This document shows, in pieces, positions 17,063 through 25,093 of a stretch of 64,000 nucleotides of DNA. The first letter of the stretch is position 1. Each line of letters begins with the position of its first letter. The translations under genes and the position numbers were made by a program. This DNA comes from Bacteroidota bacterium (lineage in GTDB: Bacteria > Bacteroidota > Bacteroidia > Bacteroidales > FEN-979). Where the stretch lies: NCBI GenBank assembly GCA_026391835.1, contig JAPLDF010000076.1, forward strand, positions 46,196-110,195, given 5' to 3'. The notes beneath the pieces were generated by a model. It saw nothing but the letters and a program-made list of their open reading frames with translations, had not been told where the DNA came from and did no database searches.

Positions 17063-18178
17063 GTGAAGAAAATTCGATGCTTAATATATAATTTCACGGT
17101 TCTCTGCTCTTTAATAGTTCTGTCCATACTTCCCTCCGCCTGCTCCAAAGACCCGATTCGTGAGAAGATCATAACGCCTCCCGATACCACCAAAGTCGCT
17201 ACCTACGAAAATGGAATTTTTATCGTCAACGAGGGAAATTACAATTGGGGAAATGCCTCGGTAACCTACCTTGACAATAAAGACAATACAGTCATCCAGG
17301 ATATTTTCAACAAATCAAATAACCGGAGTCTCGGTGATGTGGCTGAATCAATGACAATTTCCGGAAACCTTGGCTACCTGCTGATCAACAACTCTAACAG
17401 GATCGAAGTGGTTTCACTGAAGGATTTTAAATCGGTGAGCACCATAACGGGACTTCATTCTCCCCGGTACCTCGAAGTAGTTGATTCATCTAAAGCCTAT
17501 GCTACCAACCTGCAAAACTATATTTCGGTCATAAACCTGAAAACCAATACAGTAAGCAGCACAATTCAAACGACAAGCTGGACCGAAAATTTGATCCGGT
17601 ATGACAGGTTTATGCTTGTAACGTCAATCGGCCGGTTCAGTGAGCCAACAGCCGTGCGCAAAGCACAGATTCTTGTCATTGATACCCAAACTGATGCCAT
17701 TGTCGACAGCATTCAATCCGGCAAAGAACCAATAGGCATTGTTATTGACAAAAAACAAAAAGTCTGGGTGCTGTGTTCAGGCGGTTATGATAACTTTGAA
17801 GCCCCCTCGCTGCTGAGAATCAACCCGGAGTTGCGCGTGATCGAGAAAGTATTCACGTTTCCCGATCCGAAAGCAGTTCCGAGCAGGCTGTGCATGAATC
17901 CAACCGGAGATACGATCTATTTTTTAATGGGAGGAGTATACCAGATGCCGGTTACCTCTGCTGCTTTGCCTGCCCAGCCCTTGATCAGACCCGAAGGCAG
18001 GCTCTTCTATGGTTTGAACATTCACCCAGCCACGGGCAGGATTTACGTGAGTGATGCAAAGGATTATGTTCAGAATGGCACGGCCTATCAATACGACGTT
18101 ACAGGCAGCCTGGTTAAATCCTACACCACCGGCAGAATTCCGGGCTCTTTCTGTTTTACCAAAAACAGCACCAAATAA
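17063..18178 (+). CDS. Beta-propeller (YncE/DUF5074-type) surface lipoprotein
   Basis: The start is GTG at 17063. The 371-residue protein has a lipobox LPSAC (Cys27), then propeller repeats (for example VEVVSLKDFKSVSTI, ISVINLKTNTVSSTI, ILVIDTQTDAIVDSI). This matches the DUF5074/YncE-like group. A protein of this group, BtuG of Bacteroides, binds cobalamin at the surface and hands it to BtuB. Here it follows a BtuB-size receptor by 23 bp, so a ligand-capture role is likely. Cobalamin is a hypothesis, not shown by the sequence. It ends 2 bp from the convergent NUDIX gene. Confidence 0.82.
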   Translation: MKKIRCLIYNFTVLCSLIVLSILPSACSKDPIREKIITPPDTTKVATYENGIFIVNEGNYNWGNASVTYLDNKDNTVIQDIFNKSNNRSLGDVAESMTISGNLGYLLINNSNRIEVVSLKDFKSVSTITGLHSPRYLEVVDSSKAYATNLQNYISVINLKTNTVSSTIQTTSWTENLIRYDRFMLVTSIGRFSEPTAVRKAQILVIDTQTDAIVDSIQSGKEPIGIVIDKKQKVWVLCSGGYDNFEAPSLLRINPELRVIEKVFTFPDPKAVPSRLCMNPTGDTIYFLMGGVYQMPVTSAALPAQPLIRPEGRLFYGLNIHPATGRIYVSDAKDYVQNGTAYQYDVTGSLVKSYTTGRIPGSFCFTKNSTK

Positions 18179-18180
18179 AG

Positions 18181-18828
18181 TTATCCCGGGTATATTTCTG
18201 ATATAATTTCCCGTAATTCGCTTAATATCATGGCAGTCGCTCCCCATATGATATTGCCTTCGATGCAATAGGAGGGAACCTTCAGCGTAATTCCAAGGCT
18301 GAGTTTCATCTTTTTCATTTGCCGGTTACCGGTGTCAAGCAAGTCATCAAGTTTGATTTCAATGACCTTTGCCACCTCTTTGGGATCGGCTGTGAAAACG
18401 GGTTGGGTGGCCTGGTACCCTACGACCGGGGTTACCATGAAATTACTTGGGGGAATGTACATTTCAGTGAGTTGCCCGATAATCTGAACCCGTGTAGGAT
18501 CAATTCCAATCTCCTCCCTGGCTTCCCGTAACGCAGTGTATATAAGGCTTTCGTCAGTTTCTTCGTATTTGCCGCCCGGTAAGCTGATCTGACCGCTGTG
18601 AACTCCCCGGTATTCAGGCCTGAGCATAAGCACAAGTCCGATAGTGCCTTCAGTGGGGTAAAAAAGGATCAACACACTGCTTTGTGTCGCTTCCTCCGGG
18701 GTCGAAAACCGCATTAATTCCTGGATCCTCGCCAGCGATGACATCTTCAGTTGTGCTGGTTTCCCGGGAAGTGGTTCCTGCAACCGCTTTTCAAGTAAGA
18801 GAATAAATTCGGTAAACTCCATTGGCAT
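18181..18828 (-). CDS. NUDIX hydrolase, CoA pyrophosphatase type
   Basis: The 215-residue protein has the NUDIX box in GGKYEETDESLIYTALREA followed by REEIGID. The motif before it, LMLRPEYRGVHSGQISLPGG, is typical of the NudL/CoA pyrophosphatase branch (UPF0035). It would split CoA into phosphopantetheine and 3',5'-ADP. Its start region faces clpS with a short shared promoter area. Confidence 0.88.
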   Translation of the reverse strand: MPMEFTEFILLLEKRLQEPLPGKPAQLKMSSLARIQELMRFSTPEEATQSSVLILFYPTEGTIGLVLMLRPEYRGVHSGQISLPGGKYEETDESLIYTALREAREEIGIDPTRVQIIGQLTEMYIPPSNFMVTPVVGYQATQPVFTADPKEVAKVIEIKLDDLLDTGNRQMKKMKLSLGITLKVPSYCIEGNIIWGATAMILSELREIISEIYPG

Positions 18829-18843
18829 ATAGGAATATCAATT

Positions 18844-18882
18844 CAAAGATACTGGTTTGAAATCATTTTATTTGTAATTTTG
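18844..18882. promoter_or_regulatory. Divergent promoters of the NUDIX gene and clpS
   Basis: For the NUDIX gene the minus-strand -7 box TATCTTTG is at 18844-18851. For clpS the plus-strand -7 box TAATTTTG is at 18875-18882, with a possible -33 TTTG at 18856-18859 (15 bp spacing, short). The two cores are only 23 bp apart. Confidence 0.5.
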
Positions 18883-18901
18883 TCGTTGAAAATCAAGATC
18901 A

Positions 18902-19174
18902 ATGGTCAAACAGAAAGATAATCCGTCCAAAATTCAAAAAGATAGTTCTGCAGTGGAGCGGGGACTTATCCTGTACAACGATGATGTCAATACTTTTGAG
19001 TTTGTGATCGATTCGCTGATGGAGGTATGTGACCACGAACATGACCAGGCAGAACAATGCGCCATCGTTGCCCATTTTAAAGGCAAATGCAACATTAAAA
19101 CCGGCGATTATTACAAAATGAAACCAATGTATGATGAGATGACCATCCGTGGTCTGACGGTTTCCATCGAGTAA
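18902..19174 (+). CDS. clpS: ATP-dependent Clp protease adaptor ClpS
   Basis: ClpS binds N-end-rule substrates and delivers them to the Clp protease. The 90-residue protein contains LILYNDDVNTFEFVIDSL, the ClpS signature with the Asn-Asp pair that grips the N-terminal residue, and ends with RGLTVSIE. An aat gene, which creates such substrates, is present at 3862. It is convergent with the 5-alpha-reductase-like gene. Confidence 0.94.
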   Translation: MVKQKDNPSKIQKDSSAVERGLILYNDDVNTFEFVIDSLMEVCDHEHDQAEQCAIVAHFKGKCNIKTGDYYKMKPMYDEMTIRGLTVSIE

Positions 19175-19222
19175 TGGCCATTATGGCCGCCCCGATTCGC
19201 AGGCGGAATTTTCTTCCCGGTT

Positions 19223-19987
19223 TTAAAGTACAAACGGAATTACTGCCTTCCGCTCCGCCGGATATTCAGGAAAAGTTTGCTGGTACCATTTGTGATGGTG
19301 CAAAGCCCTTGGCAGGAGGTTCACCAGTGTCCAAACCGCAAATGCTAGTGCAGGCGAACACCACGTCATTAGTGCAAAACCAAACCATTCAACAATTTCG
19401 CCAAAATGGTTCGGACATGAAACCAGCTTAAAAAATCCCTTCTGAGGAATGATATAGGCTGTCTCTCCGGGTTTCCGCAGGTGGATCAGGATATTGTCGG
19501 ACTGCCAGTTGATAAACATACCAAAAAAGAAAACGGTCACGCCGCCAATAAAGCGCAGGTCGTTCATATAAGCCAACGGGTATTGTGCTTCGGTAGCAAT
19601 TGATCCCAGGTAATAACCATTGATGAATCCATTCACAAAGTTGAACCCGATAGCCATGAAAACGATTGCCAGTGGCATCTTTTTTCCTTTGGTCCTCAGC
19701 CGGAACGGGAAAATAAGGGTCCTGTTCAAATAGTGCAGCACCCACATGCCAAAGAAAATCCAGGTGACAACCGGGTGACTGCCCGAACCGCAAAGGTAAA
19801 ACCCTGAAAAGACCAGGAGTGCCGGGAGTTCCATGAGGATCCAGCCGACACGGTTATCGATCAGCACGCCCCATTGCCTGGTTGTATGACGTCCATAAGG
19901 GGCAACAATTTTGAGGACCACCGGGAAAATAAACAGTGCAATGGCAATCCATGCATATACGATGAGATAGAATGTGCTTTCTTTCAT
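19223..19987 (-). CDS. Membrane 3-oxo-5-alpha-steroid 4-dehydrogenase (5-alpha-reductase) family protein
   Basis: The 254-residue protein has about six membrane segments and the C-terminal steroid reductase domain. Diagnostic stretches are LHYLNRTLIFPFRLR (near 85-99), LRKPGETAYIIPQKGFF and SCPNHFGEIVEWFGFA, where NADPH-contact residues lie. The family reduces a C=C bond next to a ketone in steroids or related lipids. It lies 9 bp downstream of the 3-beta-HSD-like gene on the same strand, so the two are probably co-transcribed. The real substrate in this organism is unknown. Confidence 0.88.
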   Translation of the reverse strand: MKESTFYLIVYAWIAIALFIFPVVLKIVAPYGRHTTRQWGVLIDNRVGWILMELPALLVFSGFYLCGSGSHPVVTWIFFGMWVLHYLNRTLIFPFRLRTKGKKMPLAIVFMAIGFNFVNGFINGYYLGSIATEAQYPLAYMNDLRFIGGVTVFFFGMFINWQSDNILIHLRKPGETAYIIPQKGFFKLVSCPNHFGEIVEWFGFALMTWCSPALAFAVWTLVNLLPRALHHHKWYQQTFPEYPAERKAVIPFVL

Positions 19988-19996
19988 TGATAACTA

Positions 19997-20977
19997 TTAT
20001 TGAATGCTCCCGTTCTCCTTCAGCCAGCTTAAAAAATCCCTGATTGTTTCGGTGAGCGGGCGCGGGTTAAAATTTAGTTCATTCCTTGCCTTGGCATTGC
20101 TGATCATCCGGTTTCCTTCCGAAATAATGGTAAGCGATTCGCTGGTATACAACGGTTTTGTACCCGATATTTTACTGTACAGATCAATGAAAGGCAGTCC
20201 TACCCGTGCGATCCACATTGGTAACACTGTACTTACTGTTTTTCGTCCTGTGTGCAGCCTGATGAGTCCCGAAAATTCCTGTAAACTGTGCCAGTGACCT
20301 GCAAGGAGGTACTTTTCACCGGTTCTTCCCTTTTCCATGGCTGTAATGGCAGCGGCCACAATATCCCTGACGTCCACCCAGTCGTACCCCCCGGGAACAA
20401 GTGAAGGGATTTTATGGTTGTAGATGTCAATCACCGCATTGCCAATAAGAGATGGCTCAGGATCGGATGGACCGATGATTGCGGTAGGACTTAGCACCAG
20501 TGCGTCCAGGCCATTCCGCACAGCTTCCATCACCGCCCGCTCCCCGGCTGCTTTCGACCGGTCGTAGGCAAACCCTTCATGCATGACCAGCGGCCTCGTT
20601 TCATCCAGCGCCAGGTGCTGTGGCTGCTGCTGGAATGCATGGATCGAACTGAAGTGAATGAACCGCTTTACCTTGCATTCAACTGCTGCGGCAAGCATAT
20701 TCATGGTGCCTTCGGTATTTATCCTCGCAACCATGCCGTCGGGATCGCCGGTTATGGAGATTTTCGCGGCAAGGTGAAAAACAATATCAACTTCCGACAG
20801 CAGGGGCACCAGCGAATTCTTGTCAAGAAGATCGCCCTGGATCATGGTGACAGGGAGATTCTTAAGCCCCTGTTTATGTAAGTGTGTCAGTGCCTTGACC
20901 TGGTGTCCCTGTCCCAGCAAGGCTTTACACAGGTTGACGCCGACATGTCCGTTGGCGCCGGTTACAGCAATTTTCAT
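19997..20977 (-). CDS. Extended SDR / 3-beta-HSD-like NAD-dependent oxidoreductase
   Basis: The start at 20977 (MKIAVTGANGHVG) fits the family; a TTG at 21001 would add eight residues and lies inside a promoter box. The 326-residue protein has the Rossmann motif GANGHVG and active-site Tyr138/Lys142 (YDRSK), with DVRDIV further on. It belongs to the dihydroflavonol-reductase / 3-beta-hydroxysteroid dehydrogenase branch. Nine base pairs separate it from the 5-alpha-reductase-like gene. Together they could act on the same ring or polyprenyl substrate (alcohol to ketone, then C=C reduction). Confidence 0.85.
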   Translation of the reverse strand: MKIAVTGANGHVGVNLCKALLGQGHQVKALTHLHKQGLKNLPVTMIQGDLLDKNSLVPLLSEVDIVFHLAAKISITGDPDGMVARINTEGTMNMLAAAVECKVKRFIHFSSIHAFQQQPQHLALDETRPLVMHEGFAYDRSKAAGERAVMEAVRNGLDALVLSPTAIIGPSDPEPSLIGNAVIDIYNHKIPSLVPGGYDWVDVRDIVAAAITAMEKGRTGEKYLLAGHWHSLQEFSGLIRLHTGRKTVSTVLPMWIARVGLPFIDLYSKISGTKPLYTSESLTIISEGNRMISNAKARNELNFNPRPLTETIRDFLSWLKENGSIQ

Positions 20978-20998
20978 TCGATTTTTTTCGTTAGGCGG

Positions 20999-21029
20999 CA
21001 AAATTAGGAATATTTCTTTTGTAGATTTG
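20999..21029. promoter_or_regulatory. Divergent -7 boxes for the 3-beta-HSD-like gene and the SRPBCC gene
   Basis: Minus strand: TAATTTTG (20999-21006) lies 21 bp before the 20977 start. Plus strand: TAGATTTG (21022-21029) lies 35 bp before the 21065 start. Both match TAnnTTTG. Confidence 0.5.
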
Positions 21030-21064
21030 CCGTAATAAAATTAGTTTCACTTAAAAAACCGAAT

Positions 21065-22066
21065 ATGAAAACAATAATAAAAATTTTCTATTGGATGTTG
21101 GGTATCATTGGTGTCCTGCTATTGATTGCCTTTCTATTGCCTAAAACCTATAAGGTTGAAAGGAGCACATTTGTAAAATCAAGTCCCGAAGTGATTTACG
21201 GACTTACCAGTAATTTCGGGCTCTGGCATCTCTGGGCGCCATGGACAAAGGAATCGGACAGTACGGTGGTTTTTGAAATGACCGGTGATGCAGGCCAGGT
21301 TGGAACATCCTGGAAATGGAATGGAAAAGTACTGGGGAATGGGGAGATGGTTTTGTCGGAACTCGTTCCGGGCAGCCTTGTTGCCTATGACCTGATGTTT
21401 GATCATGGGAAATACAGGTCGAAAGGCAAAATCGTCATTGAGAGCCAGGGAGATTCAGCAAAAGTATCATGGCTTGATGAAGGCGACCTGGGGTATAACC
21501 CGGTGGGTCGTTTTATGGGGTTGTTTATGGACAGGATGATGGGCCCCGATTTTGAAAAAGGGCTGGCAAAATTGAAAGTGGTTGCCGGGATCCGCAACCA
21601 ATGGCCCAAGATAGATGAAACTGTGATCCCTGCGCAAACGGTGATCATGGTGCTTGACTCAGCCGGTCCAAAACAATACGAAGCGGTCATGGGAAAAGCC
21701 TATGGCGATTTGTACGGTTTTTTAAAGGCCAATAAGCTTGTTCAAAAGGGAGCACCATTCGCCACCTACCTGAAGTGGGACTCTGTTACCATGTTCTCCG
21801 TGATGAATATCTGCGTCCCTGTCGAAAAGGTTGAAAAGGGCAAAGGCCGTATCCGGGTGATGTCAATTCCCGGACAAAAGGTTGTCAGGGCAATATACTT
21901 CGGCTCCTACAGTAAAACAGAGCCGGCCTACCGGGCGCTTGCGTCCTTTATCAAAGATGCCGGCAAAGTTGAAGCCGGAGGACCATCCGAGATCTATATC
22001 ACAAATCCGATGGGCGAAAAGGATACCACGAAATGGGAGACACACATTGTATTTCCTGTAAAATAA
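21065..22066 (+). CDS. Membrane-anchored SRPBCC plus GyrI-like effector-binding protein
   Basis: The 333-residue protein has one N-terminal membrane segment (about 8-25). A SRPBCC (polyketide cyclase/START-like) domain spans about 32-175 and a GyrI/AraC-type effector-binding domain about 185-333 (ending TKWETHIVFPVK). Both domains bind small hydrophobic ligands. The two-domain arrangement is common in Bacteroidota, but the ligands are unknown. It is divergent from the steroid-reductase-like pair, so a link to lipid-like ligands is possible but unproven. Confidence 0.8.
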   Translation: MKTIIKIFYWMLGIIGVLLLIAFLLPKTYKVERSTFVKSSPEVIYGLTSNFGLWHLWAPWTKESDSTVVFEMTGDAGQVGTSWKWNGKVLGNGEMVLSELVPGSLVAYDLMFDHGKYRSKGKIVIESQGDSAKVSWLDEGDLGYNPVGRFMGLFMDRMMGPDFEKGLAKLKVVAGIRNQWPKIDETVIPAQTVIMVLDSAGPKQYEAVMGKAYGDLYGFLKANKLVQKGAPFATYLKWDSVTMFSVMNICVPVEKVEKGKGRIRVMSIPGQKVVRAIYFGSYSKTEPAYRALASFIKDAGKVEAGGPSEIYITNPMGEKDTTKWETHIVFPVK

Positions 22067-22109
22067 CCAGTTGAAATTCTGTCATTTGCAACTCACAATG
22101 CAACCCGAC

Positions 22110-22232
22110 ACTGTCTTAAAAGCCTGAAACCTTATCTTCACCGCGAAGACGCAAAGGCGCAAAAAATTGATTATCAATAATTCTATTTTCGCGTCTTTGC
22201 GTCTTAGCGGTGAAATTTAACTTTTAGACAGT
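22110..22232. repeat. Palindromic intergenic element A
   Basis: The outer inverted ends are ACTGTCTTAAAAG and CTTTTAGACAGT. The inner arms are CACCGCGAAGACGCAAAGG and CGCGTCTTTGCGTCTTAG. It contains no gene. The outer ends resemble those of element B at 24862, and the inner arms belong to the same CACAAAG/CTTTGTG style as elements B to D. It looks like a MITE or a dispersed palindrome. Confidence 0.8.
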
Positions 22233-22317
22233 CTTATTTGCGTTTTAGATCATGAAGGAAACCAGCATTGTGCCTTTGGACCCTTAATATGGGTAGCATT
22301 GTCCGGATCGCATCGCA

Positions 22318-23685
22318 TCATTTTACACAATCACATGTATCCATATTTGTCAAATCCATAAAAGGGACGGTTTTCTGTAATAAAACATGGATGCCCGGGA
22401 AAAGATTTGTCATTGATTTACCGGGAAACACATTGTATTTTCCATTACAATAAATCATTTTTCCGCTATCAATATCAATTTGCTTCAATGATAGTATAGA
22501 TCTGGTATTCAAGTTCTCTGTGATATATGTAACCAGTTTAACCTGGATAGTATCAGCATCCTTGTATTTTTTAAAGCCAAAAATATCAAATTGTTTGTCC
22601 GGGATTTGAGCATAAGCGATATTGTTTTCTCCTTTCTCATAGATTACACCCGAAAAGAGAAAATTTCGGAAGATACTATCACCTTTACGGCAGTTGGTAT
22701 AATCAAATCCTAAAGGATTCGTGTTCAATGCCTGGAAAATCAGCATCTTTTTTTTAGGATTTATATCATTCCACCAATCGCTGTTCACTAATACTGCATC
22801 ATAGGGGATCGGGAAATTAATTCTTCGATATTCCAGGGAATTCCTTTCCTCGCGTGGAATACGCTCAAAATCCTCATGGCTGATAAAGCCAAAAGAAATT
22901 GTTGATGTGTCCTGAATAATCTTCCATTTCATGTCAGTTCTTGACAAAGAAATATGTTTGTTCTCACTTCTCAGGTTGATCCCTTTTTCTAAAAGAAAAA
23001 CTTCGGGGAATACATGAGTCGATGTCGAGTTCTCATCATCATTCAATATAAACGTATATCGATACTTGTCTTTATAATAGGATTTGCAGACAGTGGAATC
23101 CACTAATTCATCGAGAAACATTTTAACAGAACTTGTGTATTTTTTATTATATAAAACGCCAGAATAGTAAACCCTATAACTACCTTCTTTTTTATAGCCG
23201 ATATGCGTAATATTTCGACAGGAATCCAGGTTACACAATTTATTGTATACCAGCATCCAGTATAATGCCTGGGATACAAATGCTATCTTGATGTTTCCTG
23301 CTTTCAGGTTTTCTATCACCCCTTCATAACCACCAGATCTTGGTACGAATGGTGTCAATCGGAATTCTGAATTTTGATCTCGTAAAAAAATATTGGAATT
23401 TTTTAGTTTGAGCAGATATTTATCTTCCAGGTCAGCGATGTCCGTGATTTGGAAGGGAGCAATACCCACACGGATTTCCTGGACATCAACATCTCTTTTA
23501 CTCATGAACATAATATGAGTAATTACAGCCAGCACCAGCCCAATTACACCAATCGAAATTGAAAAAAGGTGAAAACCGTGACTTTTAATGATTCTTTCAT
23601 TAATTGGCCAAAGTCTTGATTTTGGCTTCGAGGGCTTAACCGCTATAGGAATTGCATCTTCCTGTTTTGGGTTATCTTCATTCAT
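22318..23685 (-). CDS. Membrane-anchored PhnD-like solute-binding protein, orphan
   Basis: The 455-residue protein has a cytoplasmic N-terminus (1-35), one membrane segment (about 38-58) and a large extracytoplasmic domain. That domain opens with IRVGIAPFQ and continues with RSGGYEGVIENLKAGNIKIAFVSQA, the pattern of PhnD/phosphonate-type ABC binding proteins. The C-terminal 100 residues are additional. No ABC permease or ATPase is nearby, so it may serve as a sensor instead of transporter. The gene is visibly more AT-rich than its neighbours, which suggests transfer or relaxed selection. Confidence 0.6.
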   Translation of the reverse strand: MNEDNPKQEDAIPIAVKPSKPKSRLWPINERIIKSHGFHLFSISIGVIGLVLAVITHIMFMSKRDVDVQEIRVGIAPFQITDIADLEDKYLLKLKNSNIFLRDQNSEFRLTPFVPRSGGYEGVIENLKAGNIKIAFVSQALYWMLVYNKLCNLDSCRNITHIGYKKEGSYRVYYSGVLYNKKYTSSVKMFLDELVDSTVCKSYYKDKYRYTFILNDDENSTSTHVFPEVFLLEKGINLRSENKHISLSRTDMKWKIIQDTSTISFGFISHEDFERIPREERNSLEYRRINFPIPYDAVLVNSDWWNDINPKKKMLIFQALNTNPLGFDYTNCRKGDSIFRNFLFSGVIYEKGENNIAYAQIPDKQFDIFGFKKYKDADTIQVKLVTYITENLNTRSILSLKQIDIDSGKMIYCNGKYNVFPGKSMTNLFPGIHVLLQKTVPFMDLTNMDTCDCVK

Positions 23686-23965
23686 GATAACTTCTTTAGT
23701 GTATGTTTACGCCCGGGCGCACCATGTTTTTGAATATCTCTGCAGCCTGCAGCGGTTCATTTCATAGTAAAAGGTATGATTTTAAAAAACTATGTGTTTT
23801 TTAATGAATTAGGCTGCTAATATAGCATGTCGAAAATGAAAATGCAAATTATATACCATTATTTTACATAACAGTCTTCTTAACATTCGTTCATATCCCT
23901 CAAATGGTACAAAATTTATAACTTAGCTGAACTCATGTTCATAAGTCGTATAATTTTACAACCGT
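23686..23965. other. AT-rich intergenic spacer
   Basis: I see no gene, terminator or clear promoter match here. It ends at the ATG (23966) of the disrupted DUF134 frame. Confidence 0.4.
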
Positions 23966-24010
23966 ATGCCACGACCATAAAGAAAGCGCAATGTAACGCA
24001 TCCGCCCCGG

Positions 24011-24439
24011 ATGGAGGGATTCAAACCTTTTGGGATTCCAGTCTCTGACCTGAAACCTGTTATTCTTTTTTTCGACGAATATGAAGCGATCCGTTTGTTG
24101 GATTATATGGGCATGACCAAGTTACAGGGAGCGCAGGAAATGGCTGTTTCGCGTACGACCCTGACAAGGATTTATGAAAAAGCCCGCCGGGCCATTGCCG
24201 AGGCTTTTGTTGATGGCAAAGCCATCTTTATCGGGGGTGGAGATTGTCACATGGAGGAGTACTGGTATCGCTGTGAATCCTGTCATAAACTCCTGATCAA
24301 TTCGAAACAAGTGCTGTCCTGCTCCTTTTGCAACTCGGATAATGATTACCAGGCAAAGATTAATGGGGGTGTGAATCGCATCCGGCATGTTGCTCACAGG
24401 TCTGACCTCCATCAGCGACAGTTCCGTTCAAATAGCTGA
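24011..24439 (+). CDS. DUF134 family DNA-binding-like protein, start disrupted by a stop codon
   Basis: From the ATG at 24011 the protein has 142 residues. It has the DUF134 block DEYEAIRLLDYMGMTKLQGA and a helix-turn-helix (VSRTTLTRIYEKARRAI), then a zinc-ribbon-like CESC/CSFC. Family members start with an MPR...P..GF.P.G.P leader. That leader is present in frame from ATG 23966 (MPRP, then RKRNVTHPPR), but codon 5 at 23978-23980 is TAA. So either the gene is mutated, the base is an error, or translation starts at 24011. Its last 80 bases overlap the convergent NifX-like gene. Confidence 0.75.
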   Translation: MEGFKPFGIPVSDLKPVILFFDEYEAIRLLDYMGMTKLQGAQEMAVSRTTLTRIYEKARRAIAEAFVDGKAIFIGGGDCHMEEYWYRCESCHKLLINSKQVLSCSFCNSDNDYQAKINGGVNRIRHVAHRSDLHQRQFRSNS

Positions 24440-24725
24440 TCACTACTTCCTCGGCCGTTCCCGAACAACCGCGAATCACCCCGATACCTTCGGTAGACAG
24501 GTGATGGATCGCCCCGCCGCCAATGTTTCCTGCCAGCATTAATGTAACGCCTTCGCTTGCCAGGACCGCTCCAATACCCGATTTACAGCCACAACCTTCG
24601 TCTGCTTTGATAATTGTACGATCCACTATCTGGTTTTCGGGGTTTATGGTAAATACGGCAAAATTTTCGGAATGGCCGAAATGTTCATTTACAAATCCAT
24701 CTTGAAACGGGATCGCGATTTTCAT
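24360..24725 (-). CDS. NifB/NifX-type (dinitrogenase iron-molybdenum cofactor) family protein
   Basis: The 121-residue protein starts MKIAIPFQDGFVNEHFGHSE, the signature of the NifX/NifY/MTH1175 family, followed by GCGCKSGI. The C-terminus is rich in Cys and His (CEQHAGCDSHPH), which could hold metal. No nitrogenase genes are in the window, so it is more likely a general metal-cluster carrier. DUF134 and NifX-like genes are frequent neighbours. Here they converge and overlap by 80 bp. Confidence 0.82.
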   Translation of the reverse strand: MKIAIPFQDGFVNEHFGHSENFAVFTINPENQIVDRTIIKADEGCGCKSGIGAVLASEGVTLMLAGNIGGGAIHHLSTEGIGVIRGCSGTAEEVVISYLNGTVADGGQTCEQHAGCDSHPH

Positions 24726-24861
24726 AGTCAGGGAGTTTTTTTTTGTCAGTTAGATGTGTAAAAATAGGTAATCCTTGTTGGCTTTGAACAATTGCTCATT
24801 AATTTAATGATTGATCGCAACCGTACCAGTAAACATTTATTTCTAATATATGGGTTATCAG

Positions 24862-25008
24862 GAGGCTGTTTCAATAGTCCATAACCACAAAGTAACACAA
24901 AGTACCACGCAAAGGACACAATGTAAATACAAATGATATTCTGATACTTAGTGTTCTTTGAGTTTAACTTCGTGTCCTTAGTGGTTAAATAATACTTTTG
25001 ACAGCCTC
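24862..25008. repeat. Palindromic intergenic element B
   Basis: The perfect outer ends are GAGGCTGT and ACAGCCTC. The inner arms are TAACCACAAAGTAACACAAA and TTCGTGTCCTTAGTGGTTA. It contains no gene. Its ends are like those of element A and similar to the ends of some IS-derived MITEs. Confidence 0.8.
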
Positions 25009-25093
25009 TTTACAGGCAGAAAAAGTCACCATGGTACTTACTGGTATAATAGTGCTTAATCAAATTAATTTATTGTGTTATCAAAAGGTGAGA

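Noticed and set aside
19174..19431. An 85-codon plus-strand frame starting at the clpS stop
   Set aside because: It lies almost entirely over the 5-alpha-reductase-like gene on the other strand and has no protein features.
24360..24725. Nitrogen fixation locus
   Set aside because: The NifX-like protein is a small metal-cluster family that also occurs without nitrogenase; no nifHDK or nifB was found in the window.
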